A DNA stretch of 64,000 nucleotides from Zymoseptoria tritici IPO323 (taxonomy: Eukaryota > Ascomycota > Dothideomycetes > Mycosphaerellales > Mycosphaerellaceae): the NCBI RefSeq assembly GCF_000219625.1, contig NC_018213.1:124001-188000 (forward strand), given 5' to 3'. The translations under genes and the position numbers were made by a program. How positions within the stretch are numbered: position 1 is the first letter of the stretch; each line of letters begins with the position of its first letter. The notes below the pieces were generated by a model. The model did not search any database. It had not been told where the DNA came from and saw only the letters and a list, made by a program, of their open reading frames with translations. Positions 34,963 through 46,251 of this stretch are shown in pieces.

Positions 34963-35601
34963 ATGTCACACATCGGTCTGAATGCCATGCGGTCCTCCGC
35001 CCTTGGACCATGCATGAGCAGAAATTCGATGATTGCACGCCCAAGCTATCGACAGCATACATGTCCGCTCAGAATACTTGCACACGGACTGCTCATAGCC
35101 GCCACAATTTCGACGGGTCGTCCATTGCTTTCTCACCAGCAGAAACGCGGAAATGGTCCAAGTAAGGATGACTTGACCCGACGACTTTTACGGCAGGACA
35201 TCAAGAACTCGAAGCTCCTCAGGACAAATATGAGAATCAACGAAGAGCGACTATTTCACGCCAGGAACACGATCAAGGACCCTGCCAAGTTGGAGCGGGA
35301 AATGATACGGTTGCTTACGGAGCGTGATCTCCTTGGAGCTTTCCAAGAAGCCTCTCATACCGCATATCAGGGTACACGCGCGGATAGTACGGCGGGTCTC
35401 GGTGCGGCTCTGTCGAAGCTCATGCGGGCGGTCATGTTCTTTTTGAAGCTATGCTTCATCGAAGGACCTTGGAACGAGGTCGGCAGTAGAAGGTGGATCT
35501 TGGCCACGAAGATGATCACCTTGCCGCTGTTCTTTGCTGGTGCGATGTATGTGGTGGGTTGGCTCGCGGTGCTTGTGGTTCGGACGGCGCTCTGGATCTG
35601 A
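34963..35601 (+). CDS. Tandem array member 4, putative mitochondrial single-TM protein
   Basis: An intact single exon of 212 aa. I chose the ATG at 34963 because the frame is open further upstream only without ATG. The N-terminal 60 residues are basic and Ser-rich. The core is HARNTIKDPAKLEREMIRLL. The C-terminal module is FLKLCFIEGPWNEVGSRRW, followed by a membrane helix (ITLPLFFAGAMYVVGWLAVL). This copy best represents the family consensus. There is no catalytic signature, so a structural or assembly role in the inner membrane is only a guess. Confidence 0.7.
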   Translation: MSHIGLNAMRSSALGPCMSRNSMIARPSYRQHTCPLRILAHGLLIAATISTGRPLLSHQQKRGNGPSKDDLTRRLLRQDIKNSKLLRTNMRINEERLFHARNTIKDPAKLEREMIRLLTERDLLGAFQEASHTAYQGTRADSTAGLGAALSKLMRAVMFFLKLCFIEGPWNEVGSRRWILATKMITLPLFFAGAMYVVGWLAVLVVRTALWI

Positions 35602-35675
35602 GCATGAATGGTTGTTATGAACAACCGTATTGTCGATAAGGGAGCCTTGTGTGCGATGAAGCAGCCGTTTGTCCG

Positions 35676-36298
35676 ATGAAAGGATCTGAGTTCGGAAAGA
35701 ATATCGACAGACTCGAGCGGGAGATGGCACGTCTTATGGCGGAGCGTGAGGCGAGAGAAGCACTGGCACGACTCGATCCATTGCGCGGATGGAGGACCTA
35801 CCAGTGTATCGTGCGGCTTGGTACTACATCCAAGTGTGTACCCAAGGTCCGTGGGATGAAGTTGCTGCTTCGAAAAGGTGGTTGATGTTGAAGTTTGTGT
35901 TGTCGCCGATGATGCTTGCAGCCTTCGCGTCTGCGTGCACATGGTTGATGATGTTGGGGGCGGAAAAACTCGCAGTGATGTGGGGTTCGGATCTCGAGTC
36001 TAAGAAGAAGATCGTTGTCCCAGAGGCAGGTATTGAATCAATAAATGAGGAAGAGGTGGTGGACGGAGAAATCGCTGCTCTCACCAAAGGCTTCGAGGAG
36101 ATTCCAGACGACAGTCGCCTGCCTGCGGAGCGTTCGGCGACCCGGGACCACGACTTCCCGGAGACTCAGCGAATGAGTTCAGGCGATCTCCTTGCGCAGA
36201 AATTCTTCCCGCTTCCGTTCATCTTTGGAGCCTGGTTTGATTCAGAAGAAGCAAGACGATCCAGCCGGATACCCTTTGACGAGCCCGTCCTCAGATGA
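35676..36298 (+). pseudogene. Tandem array member 5, 5'-truncated and frameshifted, with a long tail
   Basis: Only the second half of the core is present (IDRLEREMARLMAER). No presequence-like region lies upstream, because member 4 ends just before. Around 35790 the frame changes. In the new phase the C-terminal module YYIQVCTQGPWDEVAASKRW and a helix (FVLSPMMLAAFASACTWL) follow. It then extends by about 110 polar residues not seen in the other members, ending EEARRSSRIPFDEPVLR. The ORF from the ATG at 35789 (169 aa) may still be expressed; a missed intron is an alternative. Confidence 0.5.
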
Positions 36299-37028
36299 AT
36301 GGCTGTGACACCTTTCTCTGCAAGGTACAGCACCCATAGGCTCCATGCCTCCCTCGAGAGGCCTGTTCAATTCCGTGATGCAAGAGATCTGGCCTACGCC
36401 TGGAGGCTGTTTCCACCAGCTGAGCAGCAGAGTGGCTCTTGGAACAGGGAAAATTTGACATCAGGACCGGAGAACATCGAGCAGTAAAGCGCAGCAGCGA
36501 TCCGACAGGCGTGCGGCATGTATCGCTCAACGTCCATTATGAATAGACTGAAATCCAGATCCAGTCTGCCCCTCACGGCCAGCCAAGATACCTTCGCCTT
36601 TCTTCCAGATCCTCGGCAGTGTCGCGAGAGATAAACAGCACCCGGCGGCTTCGAAAAAGAGATGACACCATGAGAACAACGAAGCCATGTCGATGTGTAG
36701 TACTGAAGAAAGTACTTTTCCATGCCATGTCGTATGTTCACGGCCATGAATGCTGTAGAATTTCGTACACCCGATCATGATTCATCTCTCCGAAAGCCGG
36801 GTAAGTTGTCGTACCAGATCCCCAGTAACTCAGTCGATGTGTTGTGACATGTCTCCAGAGCCACCGACCTCGTCTCGTCTCGAGCGTCTGCAGCTGGTGT
36901 TACACCAACGTATCCATGCGCCGAAGGTCCCACTTTTGAATTGAAGCAAGGGCAGACTGGGCAATCACCTCGATCTTTCAGCAACTGAATTCCATCATCG
37001 AACAACAAGACATCAACTCCCTCCCACA
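36299..37028. other. Spacer between array members 5 and 6
   Basis: 730 bp, no gene recognised. Confidence 0.3.
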
Positions 37029-37628
37029 ATGTCTCTTCTCGGACTCAAAGCCATCCGTTCGACCACTTGCGGATCCCGCCTGGGCATCAGCTCAACGACA
37101 GCACGTCAAGGCCTATACGGAATCCGACTTCAACCAATCCAGCCTGGCCCACCGCCGGTCTCCACGTTCTCGACCACAAGGACGGTGCTTTCCAGTCAGC
37201 GTAACCAATTCTGGCATGCCAAAAAACGAGCCTGGGCTTCGAGCACCTTCAAGCAAGAATCAACATTCCTCGAAAAACGACTGAACAACGCTCGCAAAAC
37301 AATCAAAGACCCTGGCAGACTCGAGCGGGAGATCACCCGAATTCGCGCAGAGGTCGAAGTGCTCTCGGTGGTCAAGAACATGTTCAGGAATCGTGTCATT
37401 CGGGAGACCGGAGGACCTACAGCAGGATTGAAGGGTTATGATGGGGACTTGGTTCGGGCGATCGGCTACTTCATGAAAGTGTGCTTGCGAGGACCTTTGC
37501 ACGAGGTGCACCGTTATACTTGGTATGCGGTTTTGATGTGGCTGTCCGTTCCGGTGGGGGTCGTCGGCGCTGTGTACTTTACCGTGTCGACCGTGTCGCA
37601 TGTGTTGCAGATAGCTTTCGGTGGTTGA
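37029..37628 (+). CDS. Tandem array member 6, putative mitochondrial single-TM protein
   Basis: An intact single exon of 199 aa. The N-terminus (MSLLGLKAIRSTTCGSR) lacks acidic residues and ends in VSTFSTTRT, matching members 1 and 2, as expected for a mitochondrial presequence. The core is NARKTIKDPGRLEREITRI. The C-terminal module KVCLRGPLHEV precedes a hydrophobic helix (VLMWLSVPVGVVGAVYF). The function is unknown. It is separated from member 5 by 730 bp and is the last member; no seventh copy was seen before the next gene. Confidence 0.7.
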   Translation: MSLLGLKAIRSTTCGSRLGISSTTARQGLYGIRLQPIQPGPPPVSTFSTTRTVLSSQRNQFWHAKKRAWASSTFKQESTFLEKRLNNARKTIKDPGRLEREITRIRAEVEVLSVVKNMFRNRVIRETGGPTAGLKGYDGDLVRAIGYFMKVCLRGPLHEVHRYTWYAVLMWLSVPVGVVGAVYFTVSTVSHVLQIAFGG

Positions 37629-38135
37629 TGGGGCCGAGTGCCGGGAGCAAACTCGAGCTCAGCGCTGGTGCGGCAGCATGTTCGGCTTCGATGCCCGATT
37701 ATGAGTGTTATCGGCGGTTTGGTGGCTCAAGTCGTGCGTTGAGGAGTTGGAACAACAGGGTCGGCGGAGCTGGACCGCGAGGAGAACGACATTTGTGACA
37801 GATTCGCAGGGCAATGTGACGGCTTCGCAGTCGATGGTTCTGATAGCAATGTACCATGAGACGTGTGCGATCGATGTCGATGGACGACTGTGGCCAATGC
37901 GAGTATGATATGAGAAAAGTTCGTGCATTTGACCATGGTTCATCACTCCGAAGGCCGAGGAAGTCGTCGTAACAGATTACCGGTAGTCTAGTCGATGTGT
38001 TCTTGTGTTATGACATATGTCCAGAGCCATCGATGTTGTCTCCTGTCGCTGTGGTGATTTCTAAAACAACCCATGCAAAGGCCCCACTCAGTCAATTGGA
38101 ATGCTCACCCACCTCGCATTCAGTGCCCACCTACC
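37629..38135. other. Intergenic region, convergent 3' ends
   Basis: 507 bp, nothing recognised. Confidence 0.3.
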
Positions 38136-39125
38136 TCATCGCACCAACCGCGATGCTCCTCCCAGTACAAACCCCTCCCCAAACACCGTCGCAGAAGTCT
38201 GAAACCCCATCAAAACCTCTCCACCCATAACCCTTCTTACAGCCTCAACCGACGCCCTAGCAACGAGATCATACCCATTGACCGTCCTTACCGAAGTGCG
38301 CTCCACCGTACCATCCTTCAGGGTGACCACAACCACAGCATGATACGGACTCCGCTCCCTCTCCTCCGCCGCCGGTCCATCCGGTAAATCGTACAGATCT
38401 CCATCCGGGAACGCAGTACCGGAGACATTTGCAAATGTACGGATATTCTCGATGTTGAAGAATTTGTGGATGGTGATGAGATCGGGGAGGGTGACTGGGA
38501 AACAGGGTACTGGTCCACGGCCGTCGTTGAAGTCGAGTTGCGTGGTGGCGCTGGGTTCGTGGGTCACCAACTTTCCGCCATGGCGCTGCAAGGTCGGAGA
38601 AGCGGATCCTGCTGCGGCGGTAATGGCCGAACCGCGAGACATGGAGCCGGAAACGTGGAGAGCGAGGTCGACACTCTGGACGTCAGTGGGTGGGATGTTC
38701 TCCAAAGCGCGGCTGACCAGGCATCCGAATAGCGCGACACTTCCGCCGCAGCCGGGGAGGATCATCGTTTTGGAGGCTTGAGCTTCGAGGTCGCTCTGGG
38801 CTGCAAGGGTATAGGTGTCCGGCTCGGCGGAGGTGTCGAGGTAATGTACGCCGTTGCGAATGCAGGCTTTGATCAGAGGCTCGGCTGTGGCGGCGAAGGG
38901 ACCGGCGCAGTTCAACAGTACTGATATGTCTGCCAAGTTGGCGTCGATGGTTGAAGGATCGGTGAGGTCAAAGTGCTGGTAGGGGAAGTCCAGAGTCGCT
39001 GCCAGTGAGAGGAGCTTTTCTCCTGATCGGCCAGCCAGGACGGCGTGCATTCCGGTGGCTTTGGCGTGCTGTGTGATCAGGGTGCCGGTGTAGCCCGTAG
39101 CGCCGTAGATCATGAGTTTGCCCAT
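38136..39125 (-). CDS. Saccharopine dehydrogenase-like / trans-acting enoyl reductase family protein
   Basis: A single exon of 329 aa. The Rossmann site is at the very start (LMIYGATGYTG), followed by LAGRSGEKL, LLNCAGPF and GVHYLDTSAE, the normal order for this family. GCGGSVALFG comes next, where the substrate domain begins. It is probably a cytosolic NAD(P)-dependent reductase of unknown substrate; some relatives are trans-acting enoyl reductases, others act on lipids. It is divergent from the SDR gene, so the two reductases may share a promoter. Confidence 0.8.
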   Translation of the reverse strand: MGKLMIYGATGYTGTLITQHAKATGMHAVLAGRSGEKLLSLAATLDFPYQHFDLTDPSTIDANLADISVLLNCAGPFAATAEPLIKACIRNGVHYLDTSAEPDTYTLAAQSDLEAQASKTMILPGCGGSVALFGCLVSRALENIPPTDVQSVDLALHVSGSMSRGSAITAAAGSASPTLQRHGGKLVTHEPSATTQLDFNDGRGPVPCFPVTLPDLITIHKFFNIENIRTFANVSGTAFPDGDLYDLPDGPAAEERERSPYHAVVVVTLKDGTVERTSVRTVNGYDLVARASVEAVRRVMGGEVLMGFQTSATVFGEGFVLGGASRLVR

Positions 39126-39517
39126 GGTGTGGTGATGGTGCGTTTGTTTTACAGTGTTGGGTGGCTGTTGCTTCGAATTGGTGGATTGAAGAGGAGCCTC
39201 TCGCGCGGTTGCGAGTCTTACTTATTCTTCATGCACCGATCGCCATTCACTCCACGGATTTGCAAGCAAACGCATTGTCATCGGATCACCAAGCACGACC
39301 GTCATCCCGTCCCGGTCTCTGCTTACAGGCACATGCGTATCATGCGTATGACTGATGTCTCCATCCGGACGATGACTGACGATCATGACAAACCCTCCAG
39401 TGTTTGCTTACCTTCCGCATTCCCAGGACTCGACCATACAAATACCTTCGACCTCCATCCATCCACATCCCCCACACCACCACCACCACCATCAAACTCC
39501 ACCGTTCATCCACCGAA
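39126..39517. promoter_or_regulatory. Divergent promoter region between two reductase genes
   Basis: 392 bp between outward-facing starts. A pyrimidine/CA-rich leader with runs of CCA/CAC precedes the SDR start codon. No binding site assigned. Confidence 0.3.
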
Positions 39518-40459
39518 ATGGCCTCTCCAACTCCACCAAAGACCCTCCACACCACAACCTACGCCGCCATCTCCCCCCTCCTCCCCTCTCTCTCCTCCTC
39601 CGGCAAAAACATCCTCATCACAGGCGGCGGCTCCGGAATCGGCGCCGAAATCGCCAAAGCCTTCGCCCTCTCCGGAGCCGCCAGTATCGCCCTACTAGGC
39701 CGCACGGCCGCCAGCCTCGAACGGACAGCCCACGAGATCTCGTCCACGTACCCCAAAACCACAGTCACCGCCTACGTGGCTAACATCACCGACCTCCCAG
39801 CTCTGGAGTCCAGCATCGCCGCGCACACCCGGGTCTATGGCCCCTTCCACGTCCTCGTCGCAAACGCGGGTTACCTCCCCGCCGTTTCATCCCTGCTCAC
39901 CACCCCACCAGACGACTGGTTCCAAGGTTTCGAAGTCAACGTGAAAGGGAATTTCAACCTCGTCCGCGCTTTCCTGCCCCATGCGACGCGCAATGCAGTG
40001 GTTCTGAGCACCTCCACCGTCGTCGCGCACCTGCCCTACGTCCCCGGTATGTCAAGCTACGCGGCATCGAAACTGGCAGCGGGCAAGGTATTCGAGTATC
40101 TCCACCACGAACATCCAGAACTATTCGTATTGAGCGTGCATCCGGGTATGATTCGGACGGGAATGGCGGATAAAGCGTTGGCGGATGGGGTGGTGGTCAC
40201 AGTTCCTTATGACGACGGTGAGTCATATAACGCTTTCTTCACCAGACAGACTTCGAAAAAGCGGCACCCCGGCTGACAGATGTGTTGTGTAGTGAGTCTC
40301 CCGGCTTCGTTTATGGTGTGGGCCGCGAGTGGGGAGGCGAAATTTTTGAACGGCAAGTCGGTGTGGGCGGCTTGGGATGTGGAGGAGCTCAAGGCTGAGG
40401 CTGAGGCGATTCGTGGGTCGGAGAGGTTCACGTTGGGATTGGTGGGAGGAGAGTGGTGA
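39518..40459 (+). CDS. Short-chain dehydrogenase/reductase
   Basis: Exons 39518-40217 and 40293-40459 give 288 aa; the intron (GTGAGT..TAG) restores YDDVSLPASF. The cofactor site TGGGSGIG, the NAG of LVANAGY, the catalytic Ser in STSTVVA and YxxxK in SYAASKLA are all present and ordered. The basic GRTAAS after the second strand suggests NADPH preference. It is a classical cytosolic SDR with unknown substrate. Confidence 0.88.
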
Positions 40460-41092
40460 GGTTGATGTACCCTCTTTGGCTCGACTGACGGATCGGTAAG
40501 AGGTCTGCCGAGTGGGCTCGAGTCGTAGGCGATGTCCTTTGCCGGACGGATTGTCTTGCAGAGAGCCCAAGGACCATGCTGGCGCGTCTGTCGCATAAAT
40601 GACGCCCGACAATTCTGCAGTATGAGGTACCTATACGTTTTTGTTGTCCAGCTTCGTCTTGTTCCGACACGTTACTCGTAGTCGCTAGTGATTCTCAGTT
40701 TTCTCGATGAAGCACGTACCTGGCTCTTCGTGACTGGCCCTTCGTCAGCGGCCGCTGCGTCTCAGCACCAGATAAGCTCGCCCTCCTAACCAACCGGATG
40801 TCCTCGTAACGGCACGAGACACACCAAGAGTCGTTGTCTGATGAGATCGACCATCGCTCCGCAGCTCGGTCACAAAAGAGTTGAAGATTCCGGGTCGAGG
40901 ACGACTAACTCCAGGCAAATGTGAAGGGATTCGATTTCGATAGAGCATCGCAGGCGCAAACATCGCGGGAGCAGGAGTTCGAATCGTCGATGATAACAAT
41001 CCCCCATCCCGCGGAATGCTCAATGCCGTCAACAGCAATCCGACATGACTTCACCCTCCGTGATCATTCCCACTCACCCCCCTCTCCCACCC
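40460..41092. other. Intergenic region, convergent 3' ends
   Basis: 633 bp between the SDR and COG4 stops. The last part is a strong C-rich run on the plus strand. Nothing else was seen. Confidence 0.3.
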
Positions 41093-43438
41093 TCAGCCCT
41101 CCCTGCCCCCCACAATCCCCCTAACCTTCCTCCTCTCCTCCCCCGTCAACACCCACTTAACCCCCACCTCCCTCTCCACCTTCTCATCCCCCACCTTCCC
41201 AACCTCCTCCCACTCCTCCGCCTCCATACTCATCACCATCCCCATCTGCAAACACCTCGAAAACACATCCCGAACCTCCCACTTCGCACCCTTAACCGCG
41301 ACATTCACAATACCCGCAATATCCCTCTCCAACCTCACGGCTCCTAATTCCGAGACCCGGCCGTGGAGGGAGAGCATTCTCTTTTCCAGTCGGTCGGCGA
41401 GGTAGGCTAGTACGCCGGTCATGAGGCGGTCGTAGAGGTTGGGGGTGAGGATGCGTTTGACGGGGAGGGTGAAGGATGCCCAGCCGCGGGAGAAGCGTTG
41501 GAGGACGAGGTCGTCTTGTGGGGGGTCGTCGGTGTCGTCGCGAGGGTTGATGTCCGAGGAGGAGAGGTTGTAGTCTACATCTCGAAACGTGTCCACGAGG
41601 ACCGGGCGGAGACGAGGACGCATGACTTGTTTTTGGAGGACTTCGAGCGCTTCGGTGATGAGGTCGGAAGTTTTGGCGGCGAAAGATTGGGAGAGGGTTT
41701 GGAGGGACTTTTGGACTTGAGTGAATTCGTTGCCGAAGGGGAAGGAGTCGGAGAGGGAGGTGGACGTGTTGTCGCCGAGGCACTGTGTGACGATGCGGTG
41801 GACGTAGTCGGTGGAGACGTCGAGGTTGTTGATGAGGACGAGGAATTGAAGGATGAGGGTTTCTGGTGGGAGGGCGCCTTGGATGACGGCTTTGGGGTAG
41901 CTTTCGTCGCGCATTTTGCGTTGGATCATGCCGAAGAAATCGGAGCCTAGGACTCGTGCGATGGAGGGGAGGACATTCGAGACGATCGGACGCTGGGATG
42001 TTGAGAGGGTTCTTTGGAGGACCTGATTCACGATGTACATGACGTCGTCCACTGCGGAGGTGATGAAGGGTGGGTTGGAATTCAATGGCTTGTTCGGACT
42101 GAGGGTGAGGTCTCCTGCTGGACTTTCATCTTGTTGAAACGACTTCTCGACTGATCGTCGGAAGAAGAAGGTGGTCATGAGGTTGAACGGTTCGATGAGG
42201 AGATCATTGATTCGCTTTTGTAATGTGCTGTGGAGGATGAAGGCCGGCAGATGTAGTTTGGCGTCGTCTTCTTGAGTTGGCGCAGTCTTGCTGGCTAGGA
42301 AGCGAGTGTATAGAGACCAGCGTCCGAGCATGACTGCACTTTCGTTGAGTAGTGCATCAACTTCCTTCATGTCCACACTTTCGTCTTCGCTTGCACGACC
42401 ACTTCCAGGAGCCGGTGAGCCAGTGCGGAGATGTGAGCTTGGCTTTTGCGTGGGCAGGAAGCTTGAGACCAGGAAGTTGAAAGGATAACTCTTGACATCT
42501 GTCAACTTGCGACTGACTCTTCTCTCTTCGGCCCAGGTGTCCAAGATGAGACCACCTTGAGCATCAGCTTCAACTTGAATTCTCTCGATGACCTTAACCA
42601 TACTGCCAGGACCGTAGTGACGTTCGACCAGTGGTTCGTGACCATCGACAATCTGAGCGATATGCTCGAAGAGCTTGGTCAAAGCACCCGCGTAGAACAT
42701 GCCATCTTTTGGTTGAGTCGAGGACATGTTGCTTCGAGCGCGGGAGGCGATGCCACCACATACATATCTTCCGTATGCATCCAGTCCGACATCACGGCGG
42801 CCAATCAGAGGGAAGAGCTTGAAGAAGCGGGTGACTTTGGAGCCATCGCCTTCTCGAGCGGCCTTTTCGAATTCTCTCAGGAACAATCCACAAAGACTCT
42901 CGGCAGCGCTGTTCAGAGTCTGCCGTGGAGGATCGGGCACTTCAGCAGTGGGCACAATTTCCTCAGCAAACGCACCGTCGATGACCGAGTCTGGAATTTG
43001 GCTGGCTCGATGAAGATACGTGGCAGCCGTCTCCCAATCTTGAGGAGCACCCATAGAACCGTGCACGCCGAGAACACATGACTTCAGATCGGCGACCTGC
43101 TCAACGACTTCTAAGGTGGATTTGACGGCCAGTTGCTCCTGATCGAGTTTCTTGACGGCGTTTGAGATGCGGCTGGCGGTGGAGGCGGCGGTATCGAGCA
43201 TGCCATTGCTGATGGTACGAGTGGCGATTACTGATGAGCCAAGTTGAGTGCGGGCGAGGTCTAGACGGTTCAATTGACGGGAGAGATCCTTTTGTGAGGC
43301 CAGTAGATTGTCCAGACGGGAGGTGACGCATGCTTCTCGGTGGGAGAGATCTTGGAGAGCGGCGCGTATTTCGTCCACGGAAGCGGCGGAGTAGATGCTA
43401 CCGTGGGAAGAGGAGGATACGGGTGCATCGACCGCCAT
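41093..43438 (-). CDS. COG4: Conserved oligomeric Golgi complex subunit 4
   Basis: A single exon of 781 aa. The N-terminal 150 residues are helical with coiled-coil character. The family-defining stretch VTRFFKLFPLIGRRDVGLD lies near residue 220. The C-terminus has the conserved LGAVRLERDIAG and WEVRDVFSRCLQM segments. COG4 is in lobe A of the eight-subunit tether that recycles Golgi enzymes in COPI vesicles. Length fits the family. It is divergent from the NIPA-type transporter. Confidence 0.88.
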   Translation of the reverse strand: MAVDAPVSSSSHGSIYSAASVDEIRAALQDLSHREACVTSRLDNLLASQKDLSRQLNRLDLARTQLGSSVIATRTISNGMLDTAASTASRISNAVKKLDQEQLAVKSTLEVVEQVADLKSCVLGVHGSMGAPQDWETAATYLHRASQIPDSVIDGAFAEEIVPTAEVPDPPRQTLNSAAESLCGLFLREFEKAAREGDGSKVTRFFKLFPLIGRRDVGLDAYGRYVCGGIASRARSNMSSTQPKDGMFYAGALTKLFEHIAQIVDGHEPLVERHYGPGSMVKVIERIQVEADAQGGLILDTWAEERRVSRKLTDVKSYPFNFLVSSFLPTQKPSSHLRTGSPAPGSGRASEDESVDMKEVDALLNESAVMLGRWSLYTRFLASKTAPTQEDDAKLHLPAFILHSTLQKRINDLLIEPFNLMTTFFFRRSVEKSFQQDESPAGDLTLSPNKPLNSNPPFITSAVDDVMYIVNQVLQRTLSTSQRPIVSNVLPSIARVLGSDFFGMIQRKMRDESYPKAVIQGALPPETLILQFLVLINNLDVSTDYVHRIVTQCLGDNTSTSLSDSFPFGNEFTQVQKSLQTLSQSFAAKTSDLITEALEVLQKQVMRPRLRPVLVDTFRDVDYNLSSSDINPRDDTDDPPQDDLVLQRFSRGWASFTLPVKRILTPNLYDRLMTGVLAYLADRLEKRMLSLHGRVSELGAVRLERDIAGIVNVAVKGAKWEVRDVFSRCLQMGMVMSMEAEEWEEVGKVGDEKVEREVGVKWVLTGEERRKVRGIVGGREG

Positions 43439-43995
43439 GATCGATGTTGTCCGAGGATCGAGGAGTGAGGTGAGGTTGATTGGTTGAGAGAGGGGAGTCG
43501 TGGAGGGGAGATGGAACGAATTCCAAACTGATGCCTCAGAATTCAGGCATCAACTTTTCCTGAGTCGTTCTCTTTCTTTCTGGGATGAACCAAGGCCAGA
43601 GGAGGGGACAAAGAGTCAAGCGTCATTGTTTATTTACCGTATCCTTCAACGAGACCAACCAATCCAACTGAAAACGACCAACTCACCCCATCTTTCAACG
43701 ACCTACGACCATTTTCGACTCTGCCATATCCTTCTCCTACTTTCTTTACTGATCTTGTCCACAATGAGGAATACATGCGCGGCGTAGCGACTGAGAGACC
43801 GCGTACTTCTTTTTCGCCTCAGCCTCAATCCAGTCGTCGTCGTCCTCAACCGAAGCGAAGAAGAATCTGGACCTTCTCTCTACCTACCTTATCTTCCACC
43901 TTTACTGCTCCTTCGAGCTTGTCCTCCAGCGACTCCTCACGCATGCTCCGACATTCACTTCACCCGCCAATACAACTCCCACTCCCCTCCCTCCA
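43439..43995. promoter_or_regulatory. Divergent promoter region between COG4 and the NIPA-like transporter
   Basis: 557 bp between outward-facing starts. CT-rich tracts, as in many fungal promoters and leaders, occur near 43690-43910. No specific sites assigned. Confidence 0.3.
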
Positions 43996-46251
43996 ATGGA
44001 CGCCGCCGGCCAACTCCTCTTCCACGCGGCGCATCTCATCGCTCGCCAAGTCGCATCCGAGACTGCCTCTCCCACCAGCACATCACCCTCAGCGACCTCC
44101 GCCTCCACCACCGCCAGCGCAACCTCAACCTCCGCCGCCGACAAGTCCGGTCGTCCTGCTTCCTACAAACTCATCGGCATCCTCCTCGCCGTCGCTTCTG
44201 GTCTGTTCATCGGCGTCTCCTTCGTGGTCAAGAAGATTGGTCTCCTCAAAGCGAACGTCAAGTACAATGAAGAGGCGGGAGAAGGATATGGATATCTCAA
44301 AAATCTGTGGTGGTGGTCTGGGATGACGCTCATGATCGTGGGTGAGATTTGCAATTTCGCCGCATACATGTTTGTCGATGCCATCTTGGTTACACCTCTG
44401 GGAGCGCTGTCCGTCGTGGTGACGACTGTCTTGAGTTGGTATTTCCTCAAGGAGCGACTGTCCTTCGTGGGATGGGTGTCTTGCTTCCTCTGCATTATTG
44501 GATCGGTCCTCATCGCTCTCAACGCTCCAGAGCAGTCTGCCGTGTCGAATATCCAGGAAATGCAGCACTATGTCATCGCGCCGGGGTTTCTCGTCTTTGC
44601 TGGATTGATCATCCTCGGGTGTGCTTTTGTCGCTTGGTGGGTGGCTCCACGGTATGGCAAGAAGAGCATGATGGTATACCTCACAATTTGCAGTCTGATT
44701 GGAGGTCTTTCTGTCGTGGCTACGCAAGGACTGGGTGCCGCGATCATTGCTCAGATCGGTGGACAGGCACAGTTCAACAAGTGGTTCACCTACGTCCTGC
44801 TGGTGTTTGTCATCTGCACCCTCTTGACAGAGATCATCTATCTGAATGTGGGTGATCATCTTGCACCCTCTTTTCCCACACGCTGACTCCTCCTCTAGAA
44901 AGCCCTCAACATCTTCAACGCCGCCCTCGTCACGCCGACATACTACGTCTTCTTCACGTCCTCCACGATCATCACCTCCGCCGTCCTCTTCCGCGGCTTC
45001 CACGGTACATCCACTCAGATCATCAACGTCGTCTTCGGCTTCCTCACAATCTGCTCTGGCGTCGTTCTTCTCCAACTCGCCAAGTCCGCCAAAGATGTGC
45101 CCGATTCGAAAGTCTTCTCCGGCGATCTCGATCAAATGCGAACAGTCGCCGAAGTGCAAGAGCCAGAATACGAACCTCGCGCCGATGCGATTCGCGGTGG
45201 TGCAGGCATTCTCCGCGCGATGAGCAGTAAAGTCCGCAGGAAGCGTGAAGCAGAAGAGATACATCGGATACATGAAGACAGAATGGAGCCAATTGGAGAA
45301 GGCGAACAAGTCGAATGGGATGGTCTAAGAAGAAGGAAGACCGTATCATCAGTCGGAGGCAGCGGCTCAATCGTCAGACGGAAAACAGTCCACCCTCCGC
45401 TGGGAATGTCGCAGTTCCCAACCGAAGACGATGACACCATAAGCGAGCCAGACAGCGAAGTCCACCCAGGTTTCTTCGGTCGCATCGGACGAAACCTGAC
45501 CCAACGCACACGGAATCGCGGTCACAGTCCCGTTCCACTCGACCATGTTCCATCAGACAACCTGAAGTCGGGAGAGGACAACAGTCTACGTCTCCCATCC
45601 GGCATGCAAAAGTCACACATCGTGTCCACAGAAGAGGACACATCTTACTGCTCGCCCAGCACAGCAGGACACGTCCAATGGGCTGGCCCAGACCGACCCG
45701 ACTCCTCCTCCAGCAACAGTCTCGCGCCTCCACGACCACCACCACACGTTTCTAGCGGGGGGAACCAAGCGCGCCGACAATTCTCTTTTCAAAACGTCTT
45801 CTCCCGCAGTCGAGGGGAGAGTGATGCCGACCGACCACTCTCGCGAGGCGCATTGTCATTCGTGAGTCGACGACCGGCGAGTCGACCTGGGAATTACCCC
45901 GGTGCGAATTCTCCCGGTACGACGGAGGAGGAGAGACTAGGTCTTGTGCATGGCGACTCAAGAGATACGATGGTACCGCCTTCTCATACCGCTTCTGCTG
46001 GCGGTGAAGACGGAGTTGAGGATGAGGTGGATGAACGGAGTAGTGACGAATGGGACAGGGTTACGCAGAGGGGGAGTGAGGGTAGTCCGGAGATTGTGAG
46101 CGGTGGTCGACCTGTTGCGCATGGAAGGAGGAGGAGGAGGAGGGATGAATTGAGTGATGAATCGAGTGATGATGATGAGGAGGAGGGGATGTATGATCAA
46201 CCAGTCCGACGGCCAAGTTTGGGGGATGAAGATGGTAGGAGGTTTGTTTGA
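43996..46251 (+). CDS. NIPA-like magnesium transporter with a long cytosolic tail
   Basis: Exons 43996-44847 and 44899-46251 give 734 aa; the intron is GTGGGT..TAG and the join restores IYLNKALNIFNAALV. After a Ser/Thr/Ala-rich N-terminus the first helix GILLAVASGLFIGVSFVVKK is the NIPA hallmark. KNLWWWSGM and VTPLGALSVVV follow. About nine helices end near residue 350. The remaining 380 residues are disordered, Ser/Arg/Asp-rich, with an Arg run and an acidic patch before the end. NIPA proteins move Mg2+ across plasma or endosomal membranes. Long tails are common in fungal members. Confidence 0.88.

Noticed and set aside
40970..40995. tRNA B-box-like GTTCGAATC
   Set aside because: No A box or cloverleaf could be formed around it.
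44125..45309. 394-codon minus-strand open frame opposite the NIPA-like gene
   Set aside because: Antisense to a clear membrane transporter and without any family feature of its own.
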